DNA of 52,197 nucleotides, from positions 1 through 52,197 of the forward strand of contig NZ_CBRF02000033.1 of the NCBI RefSeq assembly GCF_000470315.2. Direction: 5' to 3'. This document shows positions 36,006-44,662 of the stretch, in pieces. The translations under genes were made by a program, and so were the position numbers. The stretch is from Psychromonas sp. SP041. GTDB taxonomy: Bacteria > Pseudomonadota > Gammaproteobacteria > Enterobacterales > Psychromonadaceae. Under the pieces are notes generated by a model. It saw only the letters and a list, made by a program, of their open reading frames with translations. It did not search any database and was not told where the DNA came from. Positions within the stretch are counted from its first letter, which is position 1, and every line of letters starts with the position of its first letter.

Positions 36006-37601
36006 TTATTTAACCGTAGCCTTCGGTTTATCTAACTCTGTAAATAACCCTTTCACCAAGCTAACACAACCAAGCAGTAAAATGATAGTAAAGGGAAGTG
36101 CTGCGATAATAGTGATAGATTGCAGTGCTTGAATAGACTGGGTTCCACCAATCCACAACATCACCATGGCGATCAAGCCAGATATAACAGCCCATACTAT
36201 TTTCTGTTTCATCGGCACCTCTAACTTACCACCCGCTGTCATGCTATCGATAACGATAGAGCCAGAGTCTAAAGTTGTCACAAAGAAAACGACAATCAGT
36301 ACCACTGCGATCACTGATAAAATATCACCAATCGGGTAAGCGTCTAACATATAAAAGAGGCTTAGTGATACATCGCTAATACCTTGCTCTGCGCCTAACA
36401 AACCAACCTTATCAATGATTTGCTCAATCGCTACACCACCAAATACTGACATCCAAAGTGTTGTCACTACAGTAGGGATAACCAACACGCAAACAAGGAA
36501 CTCACGGATCGTACGACCTTTAGAAATACGTGCAACAAACATCCCGAAGAAAGGTGCATAAGCAACCCACCACGCCCAATAAAATACAGTCCATCCATGC
36601 AACCATGTTGTATCATCACGGCCCGAAGCTTGGCTTAAAGGTATTATATTTTTCACATAACCAACCACAGCTGTAGCCAAAGAATCCAGTACAGTTGTGA
36701 AATTCAATGCAGCAATTAACCCAAGGAATATAAAGGCAATAACCATATTGAGATTACTTAATAACTTAACACCTCCGTTCATACCACGCGTGACAGACAG
36801 AATAGCTAAGCCCATAATCAACACAATAATAGACTGCTGAAGATAAATACTATTTTCAACACCAAACACATGGCTAATACCGCTAGCTGCTTGCGTGCCG
36901 CCTAAACCAAGTGACGTTGCTAAACCAAATAAGGTCACTAATACGGTCATGATATCAATAATATCACCCGTGATTCCCCACACTCTGTCACCTAAAATAG
37001 GGTAAAAAACAGAACGCATTGAGAGTGGTAAGCCTTTGTTATATACAAAATAAGCTAAACAAAGTGCGGTCATGCCATAGATAGCCCAAGCGTGTAGCCC
37101 CCAATGGAAAGCCGTAGCGCCTAATGCAAGTTCACGAGCTTCTGGCGTAAAGGCTTCAACGTTTAATGGAGTCCCATACCAGTTGGTGAAGAATGCGGTA
37201 GGCTCTGCCACCCCCCAGAAAATTAATCCAATGCCCATGCCAGCAGCAAACAACATTGAAATCCATGACATTGTTGAATAATCAGTCTTGGCGTTATCTC
37301 CGCCCAGTCTAATTTTACCTAAAGGTGAAAATGCAATGACAACGGCAAACAGCAGTAACGCGTTTGCTCCCCACATAAAGAGGAAGTCGAAATTAGAAAG
37401 TACAGCCCCTTTAATTGAATCAATACCTGCTTTTGCAACGGCAGGATCTAGCATTAATAATGTGACTATAAAAAGAATAGATAAGCCAACGGAAACCGTA
37501 AAAACGGTGTTATGGACATCGAAGCCCCATTTATTGATGTTATCCTGACCAACTTGGTAGTCAGTGGAATCAATACTATATTTGTTCGATTTAAATTTCA
37601 T
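36006..37601 (-). CDS. BCCT-family betaine/carnitine/choline-type transporter
   Basis: 531 residues with about 12 membrane segments. Diagnostic segments include MLFAAGMGIGLIFWGVAEP and the TM8 substrate-box stretch TVFYWAWWVAYAPFFGMFVARISKGRT with its Trp cluster. GMGIG (Gly-Met-Gly-Ile-Gly) is typical of Na+-coupled BCCT members such as BetP, which suggests sodium symport of betaine-like solutes. The C-terminal extension is short, so osmotic activation like that of BetP is uncertain. It is transcribed alone. Proximity to the catabolic island raises uptake of a quaternary-amine carbon source, but no carnitine or choline catabolic gene is adjacent. Confidence 0.9.
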   Translation of the reverse strand: MKFKSNKYSIDSTDYQVGQDNINKWGFDVHNTVFTVSVGLSILFIVTLLMLDPAVAKAGIDSIKGAVLSNFDFLFMWGANALLLFAVVIAFSPLGKIRLGGDNAKTDYSTMSWISMLFAAGMGIGLIFWGVAEPTAFFTNWYGTPLNVEAFTPEARELALGATAFHWGLHAWAIYGMTALCLAYFVYNKGLPLSMRSVFYPILGDRVWGITGDIIDIMTVLVTLFGLATSLGLGGTQAASGISHVFGVENSIYLQQSIIVLIMGLAILSVTRGMNGGVKLLSNLNMVIAFIFLGLIAALNFTTVLDSLATAVVGYVKNIIPLSQASGRDDTTWLHGWTVFYWAWWVAYAPFFGMFVARISKGRTIREFLVCVLVIPTVVTTLWMSVFGGVAIEQIIDKVGLLGAEQGISDVSLSLFYMLDAYPIGDILSVIAVVLIVVFFVTTLDSGSIVIDSMTAGGKLEVPMKQKIVWAVISGLIAMVMLWIGGTQSIQALQSITIIAALPFTIILLLGCVSLVKGLFTELDKPKATVK

Positions 37602-37881
37602 AAACGACGGTGTTTATCTATTCGCATTAATGAATAGAAAAACCTACTCCATATTTAATTAATATTTTATTAACTAGTTCATACCATAAAAACGATGGTC
37701 AAACTGTGCCTATTAAGATGAGTTTAGGCATCATGCTAAGCTCAAGTGGCGCACTCTACCATAAAAGTATGTATTAACAGATGCTAACTATCTTCCTGAG
37801 TAAAATAGCAAAATAGATAGATAAATTAAAAGAAGAAAAATTTAAAAAGGTAAATAACAAGAAGTATATAAATAGAAGAAA

Positions 37882-38047
37882 TAATACCAATCTAAGTAAT
37901 TATCTAGTCATTTATACTTGTTAAAATGAATGCTAACTTCGTTGTTGATTTTATAATGAGAATAACGAGTTACTGCAATCAACGCCTTGCTAGCATTCAT
38001 TTTTCCTAATGCTTAAATAGACCATTTATTTATCCAGATTGGGATAA
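37882..38047. repeat. Dispersed palindromic repeat, copy C (inverted relative to A and B)
   Basis: Bounded by TAATACCAATC and ATCCAGATTGGGATAA. Read on the minus strand it contains AGGAAAAATGAATG, AAGGCGTTGATT, ATCAACAACGAAGTTA and ATTTTAAC in the same order as copies A and B. Nested palindrome arms AAAATGAATGCTA and TAGCATTCATTTT flank the centre. CATTTAT occurs just inside both ends. Confidence 0.8.
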
Positions 38048-38173
38048 TTAATCACGTTTTACGCTCATATTTGTTACGTTAGCTTTACACGCAAAATGAG
38101 CTTAAAAACAATGTTTAACTTGTCATCGTCTGTCGGGGAGTTAATTAAAAGATGTTGGTTAGTGTGATTGTAT

Positions 38174-38253
38174 ATACCCGTTACCATTCAAGGTACAAAA
38201 TTCAGCAAGCGGTGAAATAATTCTAGGCAGAAAGAAGAAAATCTAATGGGTAT
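38174..38253. repeat. 80-bp element with ATACCC(G/A)TTA terminal inverted repeats
   Basis: ATACCCGTTA (38174-38183) pairs with TAATGGGTAT (38244-38253), one mismatch. The interior has no ORF. It sits beside copy C and the TRAP terminator. It probably belongs to a different small intergenic repeat family; only one copy is seen in this window. Confidence 0.5.
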
Positions 38254-38266
38254 GAATAGCATAATC

Positions 38267-38312
38267 AATATAAGCATCCGTCATCGAAAAATTGATGACG
38301 AGTGCTTATATT
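38267..38312 (-). terminator. Terminator-like hairpin after the TRAP permease gene
   Basis: 10-bp plus 7-bp stem segments separated by a 2x2 internal loop (38267-38285 with 38294-38312), loop of 8 bases. It lies 11 bases past the permease stop on the minus strand. The T-run is weak. Confidence 0.6.
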
Positions 38313-38323
38313 AACCTAATGCT

Positions 38324-41167
38324 TTATGCGCTAACGGTTTGGCTAGTACCTTTATCTGTATTGCCTAATGCAGGATCATCCTTGTCACGACGTCGACGTT
38401 GTAGTCGAATAATCAGAGCAAGCAATAATAATGCAGGTATAAAGAACCATTGTTTAGCAGGTCGTACTACAGGCACACCTACATCTACAATAATTTGGTC
38501 GAAGTCAAAGCCAACTTTCTCAGCCGTACTATCAAAGCCAATACCATCGACCATGATTGAACCATCGCTCTGAGGAAGTAACTCTAAGCCATAGTTTTCG
38601 ACGCGTTCTTCACCTGTTGCGCCTTCGCCTACTTCCATCAACATAGTTAATGTGACTGGGTCACCAACGTCATTTTGACCGTTCACTAAAATACGAAGTT
38701 CAGTACCTGGCTCTACTTCTGACATAACGTTCACAAGCTCAGTACCAGGTCGTTCATCATAAGGTGGAATAACGTAATCTAACCAGAATCCAGGACGGAA
38801 TAGAGTGAATGCAATAATTAATAACGCAAAAGACTCCCATAGTTTTGATTTAGCAACAAAGTAACCTTGGGTTCCGGCTGTAAATATCAACATTGCCATG
38901 GTGGCGATAATAAATATTGCGATCCCCTCCATAAAGGTCACATCCATTAATAACAAGTCTGTATTAAAGATGAACAAGAAAGGCAGTAATGCGGTCCTTA
39001 ATGAATAAAAGAAGGCAATAAAGCCAGTCTTAATTGGATCGCCACCAGAGACGGCGGCCGCCGCAAAGGAAGCTAAGCCCACCGGCGGTGTTACATCCGC
39101 CATAATACCGAAATAGAACACAAACATGTGCACTGCAATAAGCGGCACTATTAAGCCATTTTGTTGCGCTAAACTAACAATAACCGGCGCTAATAAAGAA
39201 GATACAACAATATAGTTAGCCGTTGTTGGTAAACCCATACCTAGAATTAAACTAAGGATGCCAGTCCATAACAGCATCAACATAATATGGCCCATGGAGA
39301 GAAACTCAACCAGAGCAGCTAACTTCAGGCCAATACCTGTTTGCGACACAGCACCAACAATAATACCTGCAGCAGCCGTTGCGATTGCAATACCAATCAT
39401 GTTTCTTGCACCAGTAATTAAACCGTCTACTAGCTCACTAAAACCTTGTTTAACCATGCCTGATGTTGATTTTTTACGGAAAAATGCAAATAGATGACGC
39501 TGTGTTAATAGAATAAATAACATCAATGCTGTTGCATAAAAGGCTGAGAGCCCTGGCGATTTACGCTCGATCATTAGACACCAGATCAACACAACAACAG
39601 GTAATAAGAAGTGCAAACCTGATTTAACCGTTGGTCCAACTTCTGGCAGGCTTAATACTGGAGAGTTTGGATCATCCATCACGAGATCTGGATAAGCAGA
39701 ACTGATTTTCGCTAACACGACATAAGTGACAAGCACCAATGCAGCGACAGTCCAAAACATAAAGTCAGGTGCAACAAAAGATTTTAATATGCTAATTAAA
39801 AAGAATAAACCAAAGGCACCAATGACCATATTACCCAACACGATTGCACCGGTAGAGATGGTTTTAGCTAGCTTGTCTTTGCTTGCTTTGGCTTTCAAAC
39901 TTTTCAAAATAAAGTATTGAATGGCAATGACTACCAACACACTACCCAGTCTTGCTGCAGGTGTTGCTAACGCGTCATAAAGCTCTGAAAGATAAAAAGC
40001 GCCACCAGCCAGTGCAATAATAGGCAACAATGTCATCGCCCATGAAATCAATACGTCTTTCGCTGTTTTGCCTGTGTCTTCGCGCGTTAGACCTTGCATA
40101 TTCAGTTTAACCGCTTCTAAATGCACGATATAAACTAACGCAATATAAGAAATAATCGCAGGTAAGAAGGCATGCTTTACAACATCAAAGTAAGGGATAT
40201 TAACGTATTCCACCATTAAGAAAGCGGCTGCTCCCATTACTGGTGGCATAATTTGGCCATTTACCGATGAAGCAACTTCAACCGCCCCTGCTTTTTCGGC
40301 AGAGAATCCAACACGTTTCATCATTGGAATAGTAAACGTACCTGTTGTTACTACATTGGCAATAGACGACCCTGAAATAAGCCCTGTCATACCCGACGCA
40401 ACCACCGCTGCTTTTGCTGGGCCACCACGAAGATGCCCCATCAAAGAAAAGGCAACTTTAATAAAGTAATTACCTGCACCAGCGCGGTCTAATAATGCAC
40501 CAAATAATACAAATAAGAACACTAGATCGGTTGAAACGCCTAATGCAATACCAAATACACCTTCAGAAAATAACCATTGGTGATCCATCACGCCACCGAA
40601 TGATGACCCTTTCCAAGCAATCAGCTCAGGTGCATAAGGTCCTAGAAATGTATAACCAAGGAATATCATCGCAACAATCATTAAGGGCAGGCCTAATGCA
40701 CGCCTTGTTGCTTCTAAAAGTGTCAACATACCAATAATAGCAACACCAATATCAAATGGTTTGGGTGCACTTGGACGATCGCTCAAACGCATGCCAAATA
40801 GGCTATCAACAATCATTGAGTCAGCAATCAGTGGATAAAGCGCACAAAGGCAGGCAATAATCGCCAATGCCCAATCGACCATCGGTATTTGATTTCGAGA
40901 TGACGCTTTAAAGGCAGGATAAGAAAGAAAAGCTAAGAAGATAGCAAACCCTAAATGAATCGATCTCGCTTCGCCACTTGAAAATACGCCCCAGCCAAAT
41001 GTAAAAGGCAAAGGGGAAGCAATCCAGATTTGAAACAATGACCACACTAGTGCAACACCAGTCATCAGTTTTACTATTGAATTGTTGGTTGGATTTCGCC
41101 CACCAGTATCGGTAGAAGCAACAAGATCCTGCAGTTCCTCGTCGTTCATTAACGTTTTTTCAGTCAT
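38324..41167 (-). CDS. TRAP transporter fused permease (4TM + 12TM) of the TAXI type
   Basis: About 947 residues combining the small (DctQ-like) and large (DctM-like) TRAP subunits in one chain, the arrangement usual for TAXI-type TRAP systems. Many hydrophobic segments. DctM signatures include GSSIANVVTTGTFTIPMMKRVGFSAEKAGAVEVASSVNGQIMPPVMGAAAF and GLPTTANYIVVSSLLAPV (each quoted in part). A periplasmic-type soluble stretch near residues 800-900 separates late membrane segments, and a basic tail ends the chain. The start at 41167 is chosen because AGGAAA precedes it; an ATG 8 codons upstream has no ribosome site. Co-oriented with the TAXI receptor gene 235 bp upstream. Uses the sodium gradient to import a solute bound by the receptor. 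Confidence 0.92.
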   Translation of the reverse strand: MTEKTLMNDEELQDLVASTDTGGRNPTNNSIVKLMTGVALVWSLFQIWIASPLPFTFGWGVFSSGEARSIHLGFAIFLAFLSYPAFKASSRNQIPMVDWALAIIACLCALYPLIADSMIVDSLFGMRLSDRPSAPKPFDIGVAIIGMLTLLEATRRALGLPLMIVAMIFLGYTFLGPYAPELIAWKGSSFGGVMDHQWLFSEGVFGIALGVSTDLVFLFVLFGALLDRAGAGNYFIKVAFSLMGHLRGGPAKAAVVASGMTGLISGSSIANVVTTGTFTIPMMKRVGFSAEKAGAVEVASSVNGQIMPPVMGAAAFLMVEYVNIPYFDVVKHAFLPAIISYIALVYIVHLEAVKLNMQGLTREDTGKTAKDVLISWAMTLLPIIALAGGAFYLSELYDALATPAARLGSVLVVIAIQYFILKSLKAKASKDKLAKTISTGAIVLGNMVIGAFGLFFLISILKSFVAPDFMFWTVAALVLVTYVVLAKISSAYPDLVMDDPNSPVLSLPEVGPTVKSGLHFLLPVVVLIWCLMIERKSPGLSAFYATALMLFILLTQRHLFAFFRKKSTSGMVKQGFSELVDGLITGARNMIGIAIATAAAGIIVGAVSQTGIGLKLAALVEFLSMGHIMLMLLWTGILSLILGMGLPTTANYIVVSSLLAPVIVSLAQQNGLIVPLIAVHMFVFYFGIMADVTPPVGLASFAAAAVSGGDPIKTGFIAFFYSLRTALLPFLFIFNTDLLLMDVTFMEGIAIFIIATMAMLIFTAGTQGYFVAKSKLWESFALLIIAFTLFRPGFWLDYVIPPYDERPGTELVNVMSEVEPGTELRILVNGQNDVGDPVTLTMLMEVGEGATGEERVENYGLELLPQSDGSIMVDGIGFDSTAEKVGFDFDQIIVDVGVPVVRPAKQWFFIPALLLLALIIRLQRRRRDKDDPALGNTDKGTSQTVSA

Positions 41168-41259
41168 CAGAAATTTCCTATTGGTACGCATATAGCTACG
41201 ATTTTAAAATTAAATCACTCTACGTAATGCGTGTTTGATGCTTTTAGATTGTCTATATG

Positions 41260-41310
41260 TATACCTAAGCTACTTCGAATACTACTTCGAAATAAAGTAG
41301 CTTGGGTATA
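41260..41310. repeat. 16-bp inverted repeat (TATACCTAAGCTACTT) between TRAP genes
   Basis: Arms 41260-41275 and 41295-41310 pair over 16 bp with one T-G mismatch and a 19-base loop, which itself contains TTCGAA-type pairing. T-rich sequence follows on the plus strand. The TATACC ends resemble other intergenic repeats in this window. Confidence 0.6.
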
Positions 41311-41353
41311 TTTTTATTAGAAAATGGTGCTATTAAAATTTTTGCTTCAAAAC

Positions 41354-41387
41354 AATACAGCGGAAGTATCGCTACTTCCGCTGTATT
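41354..41387 (-). terminator. Intercistronic hairpin between TAXI receptor and TRAP permease
   Basis: Perfect 15-bp stem (41354-41368 with 41373-41387); on the minus-strand transcript the loop is GCGA, a GNRA tetraloop. It is 16 bases after the receptor stop. Such structures commonly protect or attenuate mRNA so that the binding protein exceeds the permease; that role is inferred. Confidence 0.75.
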
Positions 41388-41402
41388 TAATTTACTGGGA
41401 AA

Positions 41403-42368
41403 TTACATCCAGCCTTTTTCTTTGTAGTAACGAATTGCGCCGTCATGAAGAGGTGCAGATAGATTTTTCGTGATCATATCGATCTCTTTTAGGTGTGCAA
41501 ACGCTGGGTGCATTTTTTTGAAACGCTTAAAGTTTTCAAATACTGCTTTAACCATTTGGTAAACAGTTTCTTCATCTGTTTTAGTTGAGCTAACAAACGT
41601 TGCAGCAACACCAAAAGTAGCAGTATCTGTATCTGTACCATTGTACATGCCAGCAGGAATGCTAGTCATTGCGTAATATGGGTTATCAGCCGCTAGTTTT
41701 TTAGCAACTGCATTATCAACAGGAATTAAGATAGCATCACAAGACGTTGTTGCTTCTTTAATTGAACCGTTAGGATGACCAGCAGTGAAAATAATCGCAT
41801 CTACTTTTCCGTCACATAACGCAGCAGCTTGTTCTGATGATTTAAGTTCTGAAGCAACTGCAAAGTCGCTCATTTCCCAACCCATCTTAGCCATCAATAC
41901 TTCCATTGTGCCACGTTGGCCTGAACCTGGGTTACCTACGTTTACTTTTTTGCCTTTTAGATCATCAAACGTTTTAATGCCTGAATCACTACGAGCAACA
42001 ACGGTAAACGGTTCTGCATGTACTGAGAAAACAGCGCGTAGTTCTTTAAATGCGCCATCAGGGAATTGATCAGGTGCTGTACCGTTGTAAGCATGGAACT
42101 GCCAATCTGATTGAGCAACACCCATATCTAGATCGCCAGATTTAAGACCATTGATGTTAGTAACTGAACCACCTGTTTTATGTGTACAGTTGATTTCGTG
42201 CTCAGCTGTACCTCTGTTAACTAGACGACAAATAGCACCACCAACCTGATAATAAACACCAGTTTGACCGCCAGTTCCAATAACAACGTGCTTCGTTTCT
42301 GCAAAAGCAGATGTTGTCATTAACGTTGCGCCTACAGCAGCAGCCATAGCTAATTTTTTAATAAACAT
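41403..42368 (-). CDS. TAXI-family TRAP solute-binding receptor
   Basis: 321 residues with a Sec signal peptide (about 1-23, ending SAFA-ET). The mature start HVVIGTGGQTGVYYQVGGAICRLVN is the TAXI hallmark, as is GGSVTNINGLKSGDLDMGVAQSDWQFHAYNG. Periplasmic receptor delivering ligand to the fused permease encoded downstream. AAGGAAG lies about 7 bases before the ATG. The ligand is unknown; known TAXI ligands include glutamate-like compounds. The neighbouring aminotransferase and BKACE genes suggest an amino-acid-like ligand (inference). Confidence 0.93.
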   Translation of the reverse strand: MFIKKLAMAAAVGATLMTTSAFAETKHVVIGTGGQTGVYYQVGGAICRLVNRGTAEHEINCTHKTGGSVTNINGLKSGDLDMGVAQSDWQFHAYNGTAPDQFPDGAFKELRAVFSVHAEPFTVVARSDSGIKTFDDLKGKKVNVGNPGSGQRGTMEVLMAKMGWEMSDFAVASELKSSEQAAALCDGKVDAIIFTAGHPNGSIKEATTSCDAILIPVDNAVAKKLAADNPYYAMTSIPAGMYNGTDTDTATFGVAATFVSSTKTDEETVYQMVKAVFENFKRFKKMHPAFAHLKEIDMITKNLSAPLHDGAIRYYKEKGWM

Positions 42369-42533
42369 ATTTAACTTCCTTTTAAGTTTTATTTCAGTGC
42401 TACTTTCCTATATAGACAAGCAAGAATCAAGCCTGCGAGTTAAAATATGTGGTCTCTCAAACACTTAGTTATCTCGTTGCTTTAAAATCAAACATACTGA
42501 CTGTTATTCAATCACTTAACGTGTATTTTTTTG

Positions 42534-42567
42534 GTGCGTTTGTTACTTTTTTGCAACAAAATAGCAC
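42534..42567. promoter_or_regulatory. Dyad in the TAXI/LysR divergent intergenic region
   Basis: GTGC and TTTGTT-N10-AACAAA followed by GCAC form a nested dyad at 42534-42567, between the divergent receptor and regulator genes. The inner TTTGTT/AACAAA pair fits a LysR-type site (T-N11-A style dyad). It is a candidate binding site for the regulator at 42807. Nothing else is recognised in 42369-42806. Confidence 0.4.
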
Positions 42568-42806
42568 AATATTTTTTAACTATTAATTTCATTTTTGAGA
42601 GTTTAGAATTTTAATTGATGAGTATCGAAACTGTCGAACAATATTAACCTTAATTAAACATTATAATTTGCGTTAATAAAACCCAGTAACTTACCTTAAT
42701 AAAACCTTTAATCTTTCCATCATTTTTCATAAATACAACTTGCTTAAGCGATGGTTAAAAGATTAACTGTGCTCAATTAAATACAAAAACTCTAGGAGAA
42801 AACTCA

Positions 42807-43712
42807 GTGCTGAATGACACTAATTTACCATCAATAAAAGCTTTACGAACTTTTGTTGCAGTGGCAGATAATATGAGTTTCTCTAAAGCCGCACAGGCAC
42901 TATTTGTTAGCCAAGGTGCTGTCAGTAAAAACATTTCAACGTTAGAAAAGCAATTAGGGCAACCACTTTTTAACAGACGTTTAAATGGAATAGAATTAAC
43001 GAGTGCAGGTGAACAATATTTACCTAAAATAGTTGAGGCACTGGAGATTATTCAATACACAACAGAGAGTTTAGTATTGATAGATCAAGTTGAAGAAGTG
43101 CTTTCGCTGAATGTGACCCCTTCATTTGCAAGCTTATGGCTCATTCCTAAAATCGAACAATTTTATGAGTTGAATAATAATATTCGAGTCAGAATAAAAA
43201 CCGGCGATGGCATTATAAAGAAAACCAATGGAGAAAGTGATATCGCAGTGCGTTGCCTTGCTGCATCGACACATTATGAAAACGCGACATTGCTAAGAAA
43301 AGAAAAACTCGTTTTAGTCGCCTCTCCTAAATTACTTGAAAAAAGCCCGATAACAACCCTTGAAGATATTCAGCATCATGCCTCTATTTTTCATATTACT
43401 CGTCCGCAACTCTGGGAGCAATTTAAAAAACAACAAGGTTTAATCTATAACAGCATTTACAGTTGCACAGGGTTTGAACATTTTTATATGTCACTAGAAG
43501 CCGCTAAGGGTGGGTTAGGTTTAGCCCTATTACCCGATTTCATGGTTAATACATTAATAGAAAATAATGAATTGGTAAATCCTCTTAACATGTCGATGGA
43601 AACAAATTATGCGTATTATGTTTTTGTGCCTAGTTATCGATTATCTTCAAGAAAAATTTATGAGTTTAAGAAATGGGTAACAGAAAGTTTAGGTGATGAC
43701 AGTGCGCAATAA
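42807..43712 (+). CDS. LysR-family transcriptional regulator
   Basis: 301 residues. N-terminal winged helix-turn-helix (about 9-70, LPSIKALRTFVAVADNMSFSKAAQALFVSQGAVSKNI quoted in part: SFSKAAQALFVSQGAVS) and a C-terminal periplasmic-binding-like effector domain (about 92-295). The pattern VTPSFASLWLIPKI resembles the GcvA/DsdC-type subgroup. GTG start with AGGAGAA 7 bases upstream. Divergent from the TAXI-TRAP genes and convergent with the BKACE gene, so it likely controls the island (inference). Whether its effector is D-serine or the TRAP substrate is unknown. Confidence 0.92.
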   Translation: MLNDTNLPSIKALRTFVAVADNMSFSKAAQALFVSQGAVSKNISTLEKQLGQPLFNRRLNGIELTSAGEQYLPKIVEALEIIQYTTESLVLIDQVEEVLSLNVTPSFASLWLIPKIEQFYELNNNIRVRIKTGDGIIKKTNGESDIAVRCLAASTHYENATLLRKEKLVLVASPKLLEKSPITTLEDIQHHASIFHITRPQLWEQFKKQQGLIYNSIYSCTGFEHFYMSLEAAKGGLGLALLPDFMVNTLIENNELVNPLNMSMETNYAYYVFVPSYRLSSRKIYEFKKWVTESLGDDSAQ

Positions 43713-43730
43713 GTCCCTTGTAGATGATAA

Positions 43731-43758
43731 GAAAAAAGAGAGCAGGTTATAAACCTGC
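43731..43758 (-). terminator. Rho-independent terminator of the BKACE operon
   Basis: Minus strand: stem GCAGGTT / AACCTGC (43758-43752 with 43748-43742), loop of 3, followed by TCTCTTTTTTC. It may also end the convergent LysR transcript weakly. Confidence 0.8.
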
Positions 43759-43765
43759 GCTCACA

Positions 43766-43789
43766 CTAACTAACTAACTAACTAACTAA
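43766..43789. repeat. CTAA x6 tetranucleotide repeat
   Basis: Six exact CTAA units directly abut the BKACE stop codon (43790-43792). Because it lies after the stop, slippage should not change the protein. Confidence 0.85.
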
Positions 43790-44662
43790 TTAACTAAGCA
43801 AAGTCTCTCGGAAGCTTTTGGCATTATGTAAGTTGATATTCAATAACCCTGTTACCGCTTTAATATCTAAGACTTGTTGAGCATTACTTTTTGCCATCAG
43901 CCCGTGACTATCAAAGTGATTATTCTCAAACCCTACTCGAACATCTCCTCCCATTAACATCGCACTGATCAAACACTTTTGTTCTTCAGGGCCAAAAGCA
44001 CAGGTCGTCCAACGTGTATTTCCCGTTAACAATTGATCACTAAGAAATGGCGCTAAATCAGCTGGCGTGGATCTCAGTTGTTTATGGTAACGGCCTAGTA
44101 CTAATAAAATATGATGATTTTTATTAGGCAATATTCCTTGCTTAATCAATGAAAAGTAACGCTGAACATCTTCCACTGAATAAAGAATATATTGCGCAAT
44201 AATGCCATTGTCATTTACCCAATGAAAAAACGTTTCTGCGACTGATAAATATGAATCGTCAGGCACCAATTCTTTAAGTGCAAAAGAAGCGGCTTCAGGC
44301 ACTGTTTCACGAATTAATTGCATCTGATGTGGCGGTTGATATTGACCTACGGCTTCGGTTGTTAATTGAACAATAATACTGTCGCCAACGGCTGTTTTAA
44401 CCGCTTCGAAGGTTGATAAATTGTCATCAATTTCGAGAGAATGTAAGCCATTTCTATCTCTTGCATGTAGATGAACCATTGCTGCACCAGCATCTCTACA
44501 AGCAATGACATCATTAACGATCTCTTCAATAGTCACAGGCAAAGCGGGGTGATCTAATTGTGTTTTTCTTGCGCCATTGGGAGCGACTATGATCGCAGAT
44601 TTCTGGCTGTTCTCATGCAGGTCTACATCTAGTGTTGCATCTGATTTTTGTCGTTCTGCCAT
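43790..44662 (-). CDS. BKACE-family beta-keto acid cleavage enzyme (DUF849)
   Basis: 290 residues in the DUF849 / 3-keto-5-aminohexanoate cleavage enzyme superfamily. Family enzymes condense a beta-keto acid with acetyl-CoA to give acetoacetate and a new acyl-CoA. Seen: N-terminal IIVAPNGARKTQLDHPALP, VTIEEIVNDV, zinc ligands His64 and His66 in MVHLHARD, and the third ligand Glu246 in VRVGFENNH with Arg242. The residue after the Glu ligand is Asn where characterised Kce has Asp, and the middle of the protein diverges from the usual GSLNF pattern, so the substrate may differ from known members. Start: ATG at 44662 shares its A with the stop of the upstream aminotransferase gene (TAATG coupling); an ATG 4 codons upstream is also in frame. 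Confidence 0.88.
   Translation of the reverse strand: MAERQKSDATLDVDLHENSQKSAIIVAPNGARKTQLDHPALPVTIEEIVNDVIACRDAGAAMVHLHARDRNGLHSLEIDDNLSTFEAVKTAVGDSIIVQLTTEAVGQYQPPHQMQLIRETVPEAASFALKELVPDDSYLSVAETFFHWVNDNGIIAQYILYSVEDVQRYFSLIKQGILPNKNHHILLVLGRYHKQLRSTPADLAPFLSDQLLTGNTRWTTCAFGPEEQKCLISAMLMGGDVRVGFENNHFDSHGLMAKSNAQQVLDIKAVTGLLNINLHNAKSFRETLLS

Noticed and set aside
43766..43789. Phase-variable tetranucleotide controlling BKACE
   Set aside because: The CTAA repeat begins just beyond the stop codon, so changes in copy number would not alter the reading frame.
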